From NCBI RefSeq assembly GCF_000620045.1, contig NZ_JHVH01000003.1, positions 62,001-126,000 of the forward strand: 64,000 nucleotides of DNA, in the 5' to 3' direction. Below are positions 9,444 through 19,588 of this stretch, one piece after another. A program made the translations under genes and the position numbers. Below the pieces are notes generated by a model. The model made no database searches. It was not told the DNA's origin and was given only the letters and a program-made list of their open reading frames with translations. Within the stretch, counting starts at the first letter, position 1, and each line of letters starts with the position of its first letter. Source of the stretch: Halomonas halodenitrificans DSM 735 (GTDB lineage Bacteria > Pseudomonadota > Gammaproteobacteria > Pseudomonadales > Halomonadaceae).

Positions 9444-11175
9444 CGAAGACGCCGAGAGTCAGTACCGGCTGGGGGACGCCATCCACGAAGCGTGCCCAGG
9501 GCAAGGTCCGCTGGAGGCGACCATCTTGCCCCAGGCGCAGGGTGCCGGTAGCCCCGCGCAGCTCGCTACCCGACACCAGCTGGAACTGAGGCAGTCGGCG
9601 TGCCAGTTCGAAGGCGTCGACCCCCATGGCACTCAGGCGGAACAGGTTGGGATCCGTCTCTTCATGTAGCGCGTGGTAACTGGCGGTAAAGGCCAGGGCG
9701 TCCTCGCCACCTGCCGCGGCGTCGGGGATCTGCCAGGGGATATCCAGGAAGAGTACGTCATCCAGGTCACTGTCGAGACGGGGGGTGAGGCGGCCGCTGA
9801 ACAGGTGTGAGGTCGCATACACCGGCAGGTTGCCGGCTCCGTAGTAGTCCAGGGTCGGCGGCACCTGGCGTGCATACTCGGGCAGCGCCAGCATGAAGAG
9901 AAGGTCGGGGCGGGTCTCGGCGATGGCGCGTCGAGTGCTCTCGGTGGCGGCAGCCCCCGGATTGTAGCGTACCGCCTTGGTGACCTCGCCTCCCAGGGCG
10001 CGCCATTCGTTCCAGAAGGCTTCGCCGACACGGCGCCCCCAATCGTTATCAGGCACCAGCAGGGCGGCGCGGCGATGGTCGTCGGCCCAGGCGCGGCGGG
10101 CGGCCTGCTCGGCTTCATGCTCGGCGGACAGACCATACTCGAAAAGCCCATCGGCCTCGTTGGTGGCGGCCCTGCCGTAGTTGAGGGCCAGGGTAGGCAG
10201 TGGCACCTGACCATGCTGCTCCAGCTCACTGACCCGGTCCTTGTCGAGGGGGCCAATCACGACCTGGGCGTCACGGTTCTTGGCCTTTTGATAGAGCGAT
10301 TCGAGGTTGCCGGAGGCGCTATCGATAAAGCTGAGGCGAATGTTGGTGTCATCCGAAAGGTCGTGCCGAGTCCGAATTCCGGCTCTGATGGCTTCGGCAA
10401 TGCGCGAGAGTGGGCCGGATTCGGGCAGCAGTACGGCGATGCGCTGCACCTCCTGGCCGCTCAGCTCACGCAGGGCGATAAGGTCCGCCGGCAGGCGTCG
10501 AGCCGCCGGATGACGCGGGTGGCGATCGCGCCACTCATCCAGGCGCACAAACAGACGCTCGATGTTGCCGTCTCCGTTGCGTACCGTCTCGCTCAGTTCG
10601 ACCCAGCCGCGGGTCAGGGCGTCTCCCTGTTCGCCGAGTCGTGCGAGCGCAGGCCTGCCGAGATTGCCCAGGGCACTCCAGATCGGGTCGTTGAGCGCTT
10701 CGTCGTCGGCTGCTGACTGGACCCTCAACAGAGCCCGGGCCGCGGCAAGGGGCTCGTCGACCTGGAGCAGTGCCATCCCGCGCTGTTCGCGCATGGCCAG
10801 CGTCTGGCCGCGGTTGAGGGCGAGGTCATCGAGGTTCTGGGTGGCCTGGATCACCGCCTGGGGGTTGCCCTGGCTCTCGCCGAGGTCGGCCAGCAGGAGT
10901 GCCCAGCGTGCGAGCTGATCACCGGAAAGGCGGGTGCTGTCGATCTGGCGAGCGATCTCGAGGGCCTGGGTGCGATTACCCTGGCGTGCTAGGATGTCCG
11001 CGGCGTCCAGCCGTGAGCGGGCGGCCTGGGCGGGTTCCTGTTGCTGGGCCTGTTCCAGCAGCGTGGCGGGATCGTCATCCAGGACGCGCTGGACGACCCC
11101 CGGCTGGTAGGCGCAGCCGGCCAGCAATAGCGCGAGAAGCGCAGTGGCCAAGAGGCCGCGTGAGAGTGTGCGCAT
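9424..11175 (-). CDS. lpoA: Penicillin-binding protein activator LpoA
   Basis: A 583-aa lipoprotein: signal and lipobox LLATALLALLLAGC (Cys21), an N-terminal TPR-like helical domain (about 30-240) and a C-terminal periplasmic-binding-protein-like domain (from about 243, IAVLLPESGPLSRIAEAIRAG). LpoA is an outer-membrane-anchored activator of the bifunctional synthase PBP1A. It has an AGGAAGGG ribosome-binding site and is divergent from rsmI with only 51 bp between starts, which must contain both promoters. Confidence 0.94.
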   Translation of the reverse strand: MRTLSRGLLATALLALLLAGCAYQPGVVQRVLDDDPATLLEQAQQQEPAQAARSRLDAADILARQGNRTQALEIARQIDSTRLSGDQLARWALLLADLGESQGNPQAVIQATQNLDDLALNRGQTLAMREQRGMALLQVDEPLAAARALLRVQSAADDEALNDPIWSALGNLGRPALARLGEQGDALTRGWVELSETVRNGDGNIERLFVRLDEWRDRHPRHPAARRLPADLIALRELSGQEVQRIAVLLPESGPLSRIAEAIRAGIRTRHDLSDDTNIRLSFIDSASGNLESLYQKAKNRDAQVVIGPLDKDRVSELEQHGQVPLPTLALNYGRAATNEADGLFEYGLSAEHEAEQAARRAWADDHRRAALLVPDNDWGRRVGEAFWNEWRALGGEVTKAVRYNPGAAATESTRRAIAETRPDLLFMLALPEYARQVPPTLDYYGAGNLPVYATSHLFSGRLTPRLDSDLDDVLFLDIPWQIPDAAAGGEDALAFTASYHALHEETDPNLFRLSAMGVDAFELARRLPQFQLVSGSELRGATGTLRLGQDGRLQRTLPWARFVDGVPQPVLTLGVFGDERAP

Positions 11176-11226
11176 GAACCCTTCCTTTTTTCATCCGTCG
11201 TATCGGGAGCCCGCCGAGGAGGCGAC

Positions 11227-12084
11227 GTGTCAGAACAGAACTTGGCCGTATTGTACGTGGTCGCCACGCCGATTGGGAATCTGCAGGACCTGAGCCCGCG
11301 CGCGGTCGCGGTGCTGGGCGAGGTGTCGCGGGTCGCCGCCGAAGATACTCGGCACACTGCCCGCCTGCTGCGTTATCTGGGGTTGCAGGTGCCCATGTTG
11401 TCGCTCCATGAGCACAACGAGGCGGCAAGAGTCGAGCAGATAGATGCCTGCCTGGCCGCCGGCGAGTCGGTGGCCCTGGTGAGTGATGCGGGGACGCCGC
11501 TGATCAGCGACCCCGGCTTCGTGCTGGTGCGTGAACTGCGTGATCGGGGGCGGCGCATCGTGCCGATCCCCGGTGCCTGTGCGCTGGTGGCGGCCCTCTC
11601 GGCCGCCGGATTGCCGACCGATCGCTTCACCTTCCACGGTTTTCTGCCGGCCAAGAGCGGAGCGCGCCGGGCGCAACTGGAGGCGTTGGCGGCGCGCACG
11701 GAGACCCTGGTGTTCTATGAGTCCCCTCATCGCATCCGTGACACCCTGGCGGATATCGGGGCGGCGCTCGGCGAGCGAGACCTGGTGTTGGGGCGGGAGC
11801 TGACCAAGACCTTCGAGACCTTTCTGCAGGGCAGCGCCCTCGAGCTGGTCGCGCGCATGGAGGATGATCCGAACCAGGCGCGCGGCGAGTTCGTGGTGAT
11901 GGTAGCCGGTGCGCCGCGCCGCGAGAAGGGGAGCGGCGGTGAGGTGGAGGGAGAGGTCCTGCTGGCGGCGTTGCTGGCCGAGGGTGCCGGCGTCAAGCAG
12001 GCGGCGGGCGTGGCGTCCCGGGTGCTGGGCGGAGCCCGCAAGGCCTGGTATGCCCGCGCCCAGGCGCTGAAGGATGCCGGCTAG
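11227..12084 (+). CDS. rsmI: 16S rRNA (cytidine1402-2'-O)-methyltransferase RsmI
   Basis: A 285-aa tetrapyrrole-methylase-fold protein. Motifs: YVVATPIGNLQDLSPRAV at the N terminus, AAEDTRHTARLL, ALVSDAGTPLISDPG, PIPGACALVAALSAAGLP and FYESPHRI. RsmI 2'-O-methylates C1402 of 16S rRNA in the decoding centre. The start is GTG with an excellent GAGGAGG Shine-Dalgarno 4-5 nt upstream. The order lpoA-rsmI (divergent) is conserved in gammaproteobacteria. Confidence 0.97.
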   Translation: MSEQNLAVLYVVATPIGNLQDLSPRAVAVLGEVSRVAAEDTRHTARLLRYLGLQVPMLSLHEHNEAARVEQIDACLAAGESVALVSDAGTPLISDPGFVLVRELRDRGRRIVPIPGACALVAALSAAGLPTDRFTFHGFLPAKSGARRAQLEALAARTETLVFYESPHRIRDTLADIGAALGERDLVLGRELTKTFETFLQGSALELVARMEDDPNQARGEFVVMVAGAPRREKGSGGEVEGEVLLAALLAEGAGVKQAAGVASRVLGGARKAWYARAQALKDAG

Positions 12085-12116
12085 CCTAGCCGGGGACTAT
12101 CCCTGAGAGGGAGTTG

Positions 12117-12145
12117 TTGAGAGGGTGCCGGGCCGCTGGTATCCT
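12117..12145 (+). promoter_or_regulatory. Promoter of rnpB
   Basis: TTGAGA (12117-12122), 17 bp, TATCCT (12140-12145). The predicted +1, six to seven bases downstream, coincides with the first base of the RNase P RNA P1 helix at 12152. Confidence 0.7.
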
Positions 12146-12151
12146 TGCCGC

Positions 12152-12506
<355 letters not shown>

Positions 12507-12535
12507 TTTTCAGGAAGACACCGGATTTCAGACCG

Positions 12536-12555
12536 GCGACGGCGCCTTCCGTCGC
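12536..12555 (+). promoter_or_regulatory. Hairpin between rnpB and rsmH
   Basis: GCGACGG (12536-12542) pairs with CCGTCGC (12549-12555) across a 6-nt loop. It lies 22 bp before the rsmH start and could be a weak terminator of rnpB or a leader structure of the dcw mRNA; no long T-tract follows. Confidence 0.35.
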
Positions 12556-12577
12556 TTCACCGTGGATCGAGAATCGC

Positions 12578-13531
12578 ATGCGCTACGCCCCTGATACACC
12601 CCCGCGGGGGTTTTGCCACGCCAGCGTCCTGCTCGACGGTGCGGTCGATGCCCTGGTCCATGACCCCGATGGTGTCTATCTCGATGGCACCTTCGGTCGT
12701 GGCGGCCACTCGCGAGAAATTCTCGCGCGCCTTTCGTCCGCGGGCCGCCTGCTGGCCATCGACCGCGACCCTCAGGCGATCGCCGAAGCCGCCGCCATCG
12801 ATGATCCGCGCTTTACCATCGAACAGGCCGAGTTCGCCCGCCTCGCCGAGGTGGCCCGTGCTCATGGGCGGCATGGGCACCTGGCCGGGGTGCTCCTCGA
12901 TATCGGCGTCTCCTCCCCGCAGCTCGATGACCCCGAGCGTGGCTTCAGCTTCCTGCGCGATGGTCCGCTGGATATGCGCATGGATCCGACCCGGGGAGAA
13001 AGCGCCGCGGCGTTTATCGCCCGGGCCGGCGAAGCCGAGCTGGTGCGAGTGTTCAAGGAATATGGTGAAGAACGCTACGCCCGGCGTCTGGCCAGGGCGA
13101 TTCTCGAGCGCCGCGGTGAGCGTCGTTTCGAGCGCACTGCCGATCTGGCGGAGGTGGTCAAGACGGCACACCCCGCCTGGGAGAAGCACAAGCACCCCGC
13201 GACACGGGTCTTTCAGGCGCTGCGTATCCAGGTCAACGGCGAGCTCGACCAGCTCGATGCGGCCCTGGAAGCGGCCCTGGAGGCGTTGGCGCCAGGCGGA
13301 CATCTGGTGATCATCAGTTTCCACTCCCTGGAGGATCGCCGGGTCAAGCGCTTCATTCGCCACCATGTGCGTGGTGATACCCATCTGCCCCGGGGCATGC
13401 CGATTCGCGACGAGCAGCTCGAGCGTCGCCTCGAGGCGCTGGGCAAGGCCCGGCGGCCCGGGGAGGCGGAGGTCAAGGAGAACCCTCGTGCCCGCAGTGC
13501 GGTGATGCGGGTGGCTCGCAAGCGCTATTGA
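12578..13531 (+). CDS. rsmH: 16S rRNA (cytosine1402-N4)-methyltransferase RsmH (MraW)
   Basis: 317 aa from ATG 12578. The AdoMet-binding loop [12 protein letters not shown] is near the N terminus, then [29 protein letters not shown], and near the C terminus [17 protein letters not shown]. It N4-methylates C1402 of 16S rRNA, the nucleotide that RsmI also methylates. First gene of the dcw cluster here, since mraZ is missing. The longer frame starting at 12458 overlaps rnpB and is rejected. Ten bases separate it from ftsL. Confidence 0.97.
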   Translation: MRYAPDTPPRGFCHASVLLDGAVDALVHDPDGVYLDGTFGRGGHSREILARLSSAGRLLAIDRDPQAIAEAAAIDDPRFTIEQAEFARLAEVARAHGRHGHLAGVLLDIGVSSPQLDDPERGFSFLRDGPLDMRMDPTRGESAAAFIARAGEAELVRVFKEYGEERYARRLARAILERRGERRFERTADLAEVVKTAHPAWEKHKHPATRVFQALRIQVNGELDQLDAALEAALEALAPGGHLVIISFHSLEDRRVKRFIRHHVRGDTHLPRGMPIRDEQLERRLEALGKARRPGEAEVKENPRARSAVMRVARKRY

Positions 13532-13541
13532 AGGAATCGGC

Positions 13542-13865
13542 ATGACACAGGGAAGGTCTTTTACCGCTCGTCTCGCCTGGCCCACGGCTCTGCGCCTGAA
13601 TCTGCGTGCGTTGCTGGTGGTGCTGCTGGTGGTGGCCTGCCTGGGCAGTGCCCTGGCGGTCATCACGGTCAGTCACCTGACTCGCGAGCAATATGCCGCG
13701 TTGCAGCGCCTCGAGCGTGAACAGCAGCAACTCCAGACCGAGTGGGGGCAGCTGCTGCTCGAGGAGAGCGCCTGGTCGTCGCCGGCGCGCATCGAGCGGC
13801 TGGCCATGGAGCGCCTGGAAATGCGTCTGCCCGGCGTGGACGAGGTCGAGGTGATTCGACCATGA
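13542..13865 (+). CDS. ftsL: Cell division protein FtsL
   Basis: A 107-aa bitopic protein with a short cytoplasmic N terminus, one membrane helix (about 22-45) and a periplasmic leucine-zipper-like coiled coil (LQRLEREQQQLQTEWGQLLLEE), then RLAMERLEMRLPGVDEVEVIRP, typical of FtsL. FtsL joins FtsQ and FtsB in the divisome. Position between rsmH and ftsI is diagnostic; the ATGA overlap couples it to ftsI. Confidence 0.93.
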   Translation: MTQGRSFTARLAWPTALRLNLRALLVVLLVVACLGSALAVITVSHLTREQYAALQRLEREQQQLQTEWGQLLLEESAWSSPARIERLAMERLEMRLPGVDEVEVIRP

Positions 13866-15583
13866 GTACCGAGGTTCGCAGCGGAGTTTCATCTCGCCGT
13901 CGCCCCCCTGGCAGCCCCATGGGACGGCTACGCTACGGCGTGATGCTGGGGCTGGTCCTTCTTGGCCTGGGCCTGCTGGTCGGGCGGGTGGTCACCCTTC
14001 ATGTGGTCGATCGACCCTTCCTGAAGGGGCAGGGAGACGCCCGTACGCTGCGCACGGATTCGCTGCCCGCCCACCGCGGCATGATCGCCGACCGCCATGG
14101 CGAGCCGCTGGCCATTTCCACGCCGGTGGTGACCCTGTGGGCCAATCCCCAGGATGTGCCCGAGGACCCCATTCAACGTGTCCAGCTGGCCTCGGCGCTG
14201 GACATGGACCTGGAGGCCTTGAATGAACGCCTGGCGCGCTACGCCGAACGCGAATTCATGTACCTGCGTCGTCAGCTGACACCCGAGGCGGCCCAGCGAG
14301 TCCTGGATCTGAGGGTGCCCGGTGTCTATCGTCAGGATGAATACAAGCGCTATTATCCGGCCGGTGAGGTGGCCGCCCAGCTACTCGGGGTGACCAACGT
14401 CGATGACAAGGGGCAGGAGGGACTCGAGCTCGCTTACCAGCCGTACCTGGCGGGCACTCCTGGGCGGCGTCGTGTACTCAAGGACCGGCGCGGGCGCCTG
14501 GTGCGCGACCTCGAGGTACTTCGCCCGGCCAAGCCCGGCGGTGAGTTGACGCTCGCCATCGACCAGCGACTCCAGTACATGGCCTATCGTGAGCTCAAGG
14601 CCGCGGTGGCGGAGCATGATGCCGACGGTGGCGTCGTGGTGATGCTGGACGCCCGCACCGGCGAGGTGCTGGCCATGGCCAATCAGCCTTCCTACAACCC
14701 CAACAACCGCGCCGGCCTCGATCCCCAGGGGCTGCGCAATCGCGCCATTGTTGACCCCTATGAGCCGGGTTCGGTGGTCAAGCCCCTGGCGATGGCGGCG
14801 ATGCTCGATGCCGGCGGGCTTTCGCCTAACACGGTGGTGGATACATCCCCCGGCTGGATGCGTATCGATCGCTTTACCATCCGTGATTTTCGCAACTATG
14901 GCGATCTCGACCTCCCCAGTATCCTCATAAAGTCTTCCAATATCGGCATGTCCAAGCTGGCGCTGCGCTTCGATGAGCCGATCGTTCCCCAGCTCTACCG
15001 TCGCCTGGGCTTCGGGCAGGCGCCGGGAACCGGCTTTCCCGGCGAATCCACCGGCGAGGTGCCGGCTCCGGTACGCTGGTCGAGCAGCCAGTGGGCGGCG
15101 CTGGCCTACGGCTATGGCCTGTCGGTCACGCCGCTGCAGCTGGCCAGCGCCTATACCGCCATCGCCAACGAGGGGCGCCTGCTGCCGCCGTCGTTGTTGC
15201 GTCTGGACGAGCCCGTTGCGGGGGAGCCGGTCATTTCTCCAGAGGTGGCGCGCCGAGTGCTGGACATGATGGATCAGGTCGTCGAGCCGGGCACCGGCGC
15301 CCGGCGCGCCGAGGTGCCGGGTTACCGGGTTGCCGGCAAGACAGGCACGGTGCGCAAGACCAACGCCAGCGGCTATCAAAAGAACGCCTATCGTGGCTTC
15401 TTCGTGGGGATTGCCCCGGTCAGCAATCCGCGCATCGTGATGGCGGTGATGATCGACCATCCCCGCGGTGACTCCTATTACGGCGGTGCGGTGGCCGCAC
15501 CGGTATTCTCCAGCGTTGCCGGCAGTGCGCTGCGGCTGCTGGATGTCCCGCCTGACCAACATGACGTCGCGGAGACCGAATGA
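13862..15583 (+). CDS. ftsI: Septal peptidoglycan transpeptidase FtsI (PBP3)
   Basis: 573 aa from the ATG overlapping the ftsL stop. A membrane anchor lies at about 24-47, followed by the pedestal domain (HRGMIADRHGEPLA) and the transpeptidase domain with active-site S304-V-V-K307, SSN at 358-360 and K493-T-G495. PBP3 cross-links peptidoglycan at the septum. It is complete, with no sign of the catalytic decay sometimes seen in paralogues. Confidence 0.97.
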   Translation: MSTEVRSGVSSRRRPPGSPMGRLRYGVMLGLVLLGLGLLVGRVVTLHVVDRPFLKGQGDARTLRTDSLPAHRGMIADRHGEPLAISTPVVTLWANPQDVPEDPIQRVQLASALDMDLEALNERLARYAEREFMYLRRQLTPEAAQRVLDLRVPGVYRQDEYKRYYPAGEVAAQLLGVTNVDDKGQEGLELAYQPYLAGTPGRRRVLKDRRGRLVRDLEVLRPAKPGGELTLAIDQRLQYMAYRELKAAVAEHDADGGVVVMLDARTGEVLAMANQPSYNPNNRAGLDPQGLRNRAIVDPYEPGSVVKPLAMAAMLDAGGLSPNTVVDTSPGWMRIDRFTIRDFRNYGDLDLPSILIKSSNIGMSKLALRFDEPIVPQLYRRLGFGQAPGTGFPGESTGEVPAPVRWSSSQWAALAYGYGLSVTPLQLASAYTAIANEGRLLPPSLLRLDEPVAGEPVISPEVARRVLDMMDQVVEPGTGARRAEVPGYRVAGKTGTVRKTNASGYQKNAYRGFFVGIAPVSNPRIVMAVMIDHPRGDSYYGGAVAAPVFSSVAGSALRLLDVPPDQHDVAETE

Positions 15584-15626
15584 CGCTACCCTTCCCGATC
15601 AACGACGGCTTGAAGCGAGTCCTTTC

Positions 15627-17132
15627 ATGACCATCGCCATGTCCCATCTTGACGCTATCCTGACCCGGCTCTGGCCCGGCTGTAAGCTCGCCTCGCTGCC
15701 AGAGGGAGATACTCGACTGCAGACCGACAGCCGGCGGGTGGCCGCCGGCGATGTCTTCGTCGCAGTGCCCGGTGTGATGGTGGACGGGCGCGACTTTATC
15801 GACAGGGCCCTGGCGGGCGGCGCATCACGCGTGCTCTGCCACTCGGGTGACGATCGCGAGGGCCCCGATGACCCTCGCGTGGTGCCACTCGAGGGGTTAC
15901 GCGAGCGCCTGGGAGAGCTCGGCCGCCTGCTCCATGGCGTGCCTGACTCCCTGGAGCTGGTCGGCGTTACCGGTACCAACGGCAAGAGCTCGGTGACCTT
16001 CTATCTGGCGGAGTTGAGTCGGGCGCTCGGCGTCGATGCCGCCGTGGTCGGCACCCTGGGTAACGGCCGCCCGGGAGAGCTGGTCGACGCCGGCCTGACG
16101 ACGCCGGGCCCCCTGGCGCTGCAGGCCGCACTCGCCGAGCTCGCCCGCGATGGCGTGGCCCGCGTGGCCATGGAAGTCTCTTCCCATGCCCTGGAGCAGG
16201 GGCGCCTCGATGGCTGCCGGGTCGGGACCGCGGTCTTCACCAATCTGACTCGCGACCATCTCGACTACCACGGCAGCATGGCCGCCTACGCGGCCGCCAA
16301 GGCACGGCTGTTTCGCCGGGACGAACTCGATCTCGCCGTGGTCAATGGCGATGATCCCCTGGCAAGGCTGATGCTGGCCGGCCTGCCTGAGGGGGTAAGG
16401 GTGCTGGCCACCGGTCGCGATGAGGCCGTCACCCTGCGTGTGCTGGAGTGCCGGCCCCATGCCAGTGGGCAGCGGGCCCTGATCGCGACTCCCCGGGGCG
16501 AGCGCGAACTGGAGCTGCCCCTGGTGGGGCGCTTCAACCTCGACAATGTCCTGCTGGCCATGACCACGCTGCTCGGCCTGGGACACGACCTCGAGGCGCT
16601 GCTCGCGGCGGCGGCGACCCTGTCGCCGGTACCCGGCCGCATGGAAGTCCTGGCCAGGCCGCCCGGGGCGCCCAGTGTCGTGGTGGACTATGCCCACACG
16701 CCGGACGCCCTCGACAACGCCCTGGCGGCGCTGCGTGATCATCTCCCCGGGCGCGGGGCGCTCTGGTGCCTGTTTGGCTGTGGCGGTGATCGCGACCCCG
16801 GCAAGCGAGCCCCCATGGCCGCCGCCGCGCAACGCCATGCCGACCGTTTGGTGATCACCGACGATAACCCGCGTGGCGAGGACCCGGCATCGATCCGCGA
16901 GCAGGTACTGGCCGGGGTGAGCGAGGCGGCGAGGCCCCGGGCCCGGGATATTCCTGGGCGCGCCGAGGCTATCCGCCAGGCCCTGGCCGAGGCGGGTTCC
17001 GACGACGTCGTGCTGATCGCCGGCAAGGGCCACGAGACCTATCAGGAGATTGCCGGTGTCCGCCATCCCTTCGACGACCGTGAAGTGGCCGTCCGGGCGC
17101 TTCAGGCTCGTGGTCAGGGGGAGGGCGCATGA
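15627..17132 (+). CDS. murE: UDP-MurNAc-tripeptide synthetase MurE (meso-DAP adding)
   Basis: 501 aa from ATG 15627 (a second ATG at 15639 is possible). ATP loop GVTGTNGKSSVTFYLAEL is near residue 112. The substrate-selectivity motif is DNPR (ITDDNPRGEDP), the signature for meso-diaminopimelate rather than lysine. Other Mur motifs are EVSSHALEQGRLDG, FTNLTRDHLDYHG and the C-terminal VLIAGKGHETYQ. It lies 43 bp after ftsI, one of the few non-overlapping junctions in the cluster, and its stop overlaps the murF start. Confidence 0.97.
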   Translation: MTIAMSHLDAILTRLWPGCKLASLPEGDTRLQTDSRRVAAGDVFVAVPGVMVDGRDFIDRALAGGASRVLCHSGDDREGPDDPRVVPLEGLRERLGELGRLLHGVPDSLELVGVTGTNGKSSVTFYLAELSRALGVDAAVVGTLGNGRPGELVDAGLTTPGPLALQAALAELARDGVARVAMEVSSHALEQGRLDGCRVGTAVFTNLTRDHLDYHGSMAAYAAAKARLFRRDELDLAVVNGDDPLARLMLAGLPEGVRVLATGRDEAVTLRVLECRPHASGQRALIATPRGERELELPLVGRFNLDNVLLAMTTLLGLGHDLEALLAAAATLSPVPGRMEVLARPPGAPSVVVDYAHTPDALDNALAALRDHLPGRGALWCLFGCGGDRDPGKRAPMAAAAQRHADRLVITDDNPRGEDPASIREQVLAGVSEAARPRARDIPGRAEAIRQALAEAGSDDVVLIAGKGHETYQEIAGVRHPFDDREVAVRALQARGQGEGA

Positions 17133-18496
17133 CGGGCCCGGGACCGACGACCCTCGCCGCGATAGCCGAGGCCCTGGGTGTCGAGCCTTCTGGCGGTGAC
17201 GCGCCGGTGGCGGCGGTGGTCACCGATACACGCCGCGTGTCGCCGGGGGCGCTGTTCGTCGCCCTGCGCGGCGAGCGATTCGATGCCCATGATTTCGTGG
17301 CCAGGGCGCGGGAGGCGGGCGCCGTGGCCGCCGTGGTCGAGAGGGCGGTGGAGGACTCGCTGCCCCAGCTGATCGTGGCCGATACCCGTCTCGCCCTGGG
17401 GCTGCTGGGCCGTGCCTGGCGTCGCGCCTGGGGTGGCCCCGTGGTCGCGGTGACGGGCAACAGCGGCAAGACCACCGTCAAGGAATTGCTGGCCACCATC
17501 CTCAATCGGCAGGGGCCGACCCTGGCCACCCGGGGCAACCTCAACAACGATTTCGGTGTGCCCCTGACCCTGCTCGAGCTGGCACCGACCCATCGACAGG
17601 CGGTGATCGAGCTGGGCGCCAATCATCTGGGCGAGATCGCCTGGACGGCGCAGCTGGCCGAGCCCCGGGTCGGACTGATCACCAACGTGACCGGCGCCCA
17701 TGTGGGCGAGTTCGGGGGCATGGGGCAGATTGCCCAGGCCAAGGCCGAGATTCTCGCGAGCCTGCCCGCCGATGGCGTGGCGGTGCTCAATCGTGACGAT
17801 GCCTATTTCGCCACCTGGGCTCGCCTCGCGACGCCGAGAGAGGTGCTGGACTTCGGGCTGGGCGAGGGGGCCCGGGTCACGGCGTGTTCGCTGGTCCCCG
17901 ACGCCTTCGGACGCTATGCTTTCACGCTTGTCGTCGACGGCTGCCGGCTGGGTGACGTCAGGCTGCGTTTGATGGGGCGGCACGGCGTGGCCAATGCCCT
18001 GGCCGCGGCGGCGGCGGCCCTGGCCATGGGGGCGACCGCGGGGGATGTGCTGGCGGGCCTCTCGGCGGCCGAAGCGATGCCCGGCCGCCAGGATGTCGTG
18101 GCCGGCATCGGCGGGTCTCGAATCATCGATGATAGCTATAACGCCAACCCCGGCGCGGTGAAGGCCGCGCTCGAGCTCCTGGCTACTCTGCCGGGTCCTC
18201 GCTGGTGCCTGCTGGGCGCCATGGGAGAGTTGGGAGAGGCGTCCGCGGCGTTGCACGCCGAGATCGGACGCCACGCACTGGAACTGGGGATCGACTTCCT
18301 GGGCACCCTGGGCGAGGCGGCGCGCCCCGCCAGCCATGCCTTCGGCGAAGGCGGGTGCCATTTCGACGACCGCGAGGCGCTGGTGCGCCACGCGCTGGAT
18401 CATCTTCCCCCCGGCGCCAGCGTGCTGGTCAAGGGGTCGCGCAGTGCCGCCATGGAGAACGTGGTGACGGCACTGCGCCAGGACACAACACGGTGA
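17129..18496 (+). CDS. murF: UDP-MurNAc-pentapeptide synthetase MurF
   Basis: 455 aa. P-loop AVTGNSGKTTVKELLATIL, the NLNNDFGVPLTLL segment specific to MurF, ELGANHLGEIAW, LITNVTGAHVGEFG, and DDSYNANPGAVKAAL near the C-terminal domain. It adds the D-Ala-D-Ala dipeptide to the UDP-muramyl tripeptide in the cytoplasm. The start forms an ATGA overlap with murE. Confidence 0.97.
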   Translation: MTGPGPTTLAAIAEALGVEPSGGDAPVAAVVTDTRRVSPGALFVALRGERFDAHDFVARAREAGAVAAVVERAVEDSLPQLIVADTRLALGLLGRAWRRAWGGPVVAVTGNSGKTTVKELLATILNRQGPTLATRGNLNNDFGVPLTLLELAPTHRQAVIELGANHLGEIAWTAQLAEPRVGLITNVTGAHVGEFGGMGQIAQAKAEILASLPADGVAVLNRDDAYFATWARLATPREVLDFGLGEGARVTACSLVPDAFGRYAFTLVVDGCRLGDVRLRLMGRHGVANALAAAAAALAMGATAGDVLAGLSAAEAMPGRQDVVAGIGGSRIIDDSYNANPGAVKAALELLATLPGPRWCLLGAMGELGEASAALHAEIGRHALELGIDFLGTLGEAARPASHAFGEGGCHFDDREALVRHALDHLPPGASVLVKGSRSAAMENVVTALRQDTTR

Positions 18497-18505
18497 ACGT
18501 GATAC

Positions 18506-19588
18506 ATGCTTCTTTATCTGGCTGAGTTTCTGGCGCAGTACTTCAGCGCCTTCAACGTCTTCGAATACCTCACGCTGAGGATGATCCTCGCTACCATTAC
18601 CGCCCTGGTCCTCTGTCTGTGGCTGGGGCCGGTGATGATCCGCCGCCTCGTCGAGGGGCAGATAGGCCAGGCGGTTCGCGATGATGGCCCCCAGTCGCAT
18701 CTCTCCAAGGCGGGCACTCCGACCATGGGCGGCGCCATGATCCTGATGGCGATTGCCGTCAGCACCCTGCTGTGGGGCGACCTGGCAAACCACTATGTGT
18801 GGATCGTGCTGGCCGTGACCCTGGGCTTCGGCGCCATCGGCTGGATCGATGATTACCGCAAGGTGGTGGAGAAGAATCCTCGCGGCCTGCCGGCACGCTG
18901 GAAGTATTTCTGGCAGTCGGCGATCGGCCTGGCGGCGGCGGTGCTGCTGTACGTCACCGCCGCCTCGCCGGTGGAAACCAGCCTGATCGTGCCGCTTTTC
19001 AAGGAATTTGTGCTGCCGCTGGGTCTCTTCTATATCGTGCTCACCTATCTGGTGATCGTGGGCAGCTCCAATGCGGTCAACCTGACCGATGGGCTCGATG
19101 GCCTGGCGATCATGCCTACCGTGCTGGTAGCCATGGGGCTGGGGATCTTCGCCTATGCCAGCGGCAATGCGGTATTCGCCGACTATCTGCAGATTCCGGG
19201 CATTCCGGGAGCGGGAGAGCTGGCCGTGTTCTGCGCCACCATCGCGGGTGCCGGCCTGGGCTTTCTGTGGTTCAACACCTATCCGGCCCAGGTATTCATG
19301 GGCGATGTGGGGTCGCTGGCCCTGGGGGCGGCCCTCGGGGTGGTGGCGGTGATCGTGAGACAGGAGATCGTGCTGTTCATCATGGGCGGAATCTTCGTGA
19401 TGGAGACCGTCTCGGTGATTCTGCAGGTGGCATCCTACAAGCTCACCGGCCGGCGTATCTTTCGCATGGCCCCCCTGCATCACCACTACGAACTCAAGGG
19501 ATGGCCGGAACCGCGGGTCATCGTGCGCTTCTGGATCATTACCGTGGTGCTGGTGCTGATCGGGCTGGCTACCCTCAAGGTCCGCTGA
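18506..19588 (+). CDS. mraY: Phospho-MurNAc-pentapeptide translocase MraY
   Basis: A 360-aa ten-helix membrane protein. Active-site segments are intact: [32 protein letters not shown] (catalytic Asp pair), [24 protein letters not shown] and [13 protein letters not shown]. It transfers phospho-MurNAc-pentapeptide to undecaprenyl phosphate, making lipid I. It starts 9 bp after murF and its stop overlaps the murD start by one base. Confidence 0.98.
   Translation: MLLYLAEFLAQYFSAFNVFEYLTLRMILATITALVLCLWLGPVMIRRLVEGQIGQAVRDDGPQSHLSKAGTPTMGGAMILMAIAVSTLLWGDLANHYVWIVLAVTLGFGAIGWIDDYRKVVEKNPRGLPARWKYFWQSAIGLAAAVLLYVTAASPVETSLIVPLFKEFVLPLGLFYIVLTYLVIVGSSNAVNLTDGLDGLAIMPTVLVAMGLGIFAYASGNAVFADYLQIPGIPGAGELAVFCATIAGAGLGFLWFNTYPAQVFMGDVGSLALGAALGVVAVIVRQEIVLFIMGGIFVMETVSVILQVASYKLTGRRIFRMAPLHHHYELKGWPEPRVIVRFWIITVVLVLIGLATLKVR

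Noticed and set aside
12076..12092. CCGGCTAG-C-CTAGCCGG dyad at the rsmI stop as terminator
   Set aside because: The stem leaves no proper loop and no T-tract follows; it may only be a weak structure.
17114..19486. 790-codon open frame on the minus strand across murF and mraY
   Set aside because: It is antisense to two well-conserved genes, its composition is typical of a high-GC shadow frame (rich in His, Gln, Arg, Gly), and it has no recognisable domain.
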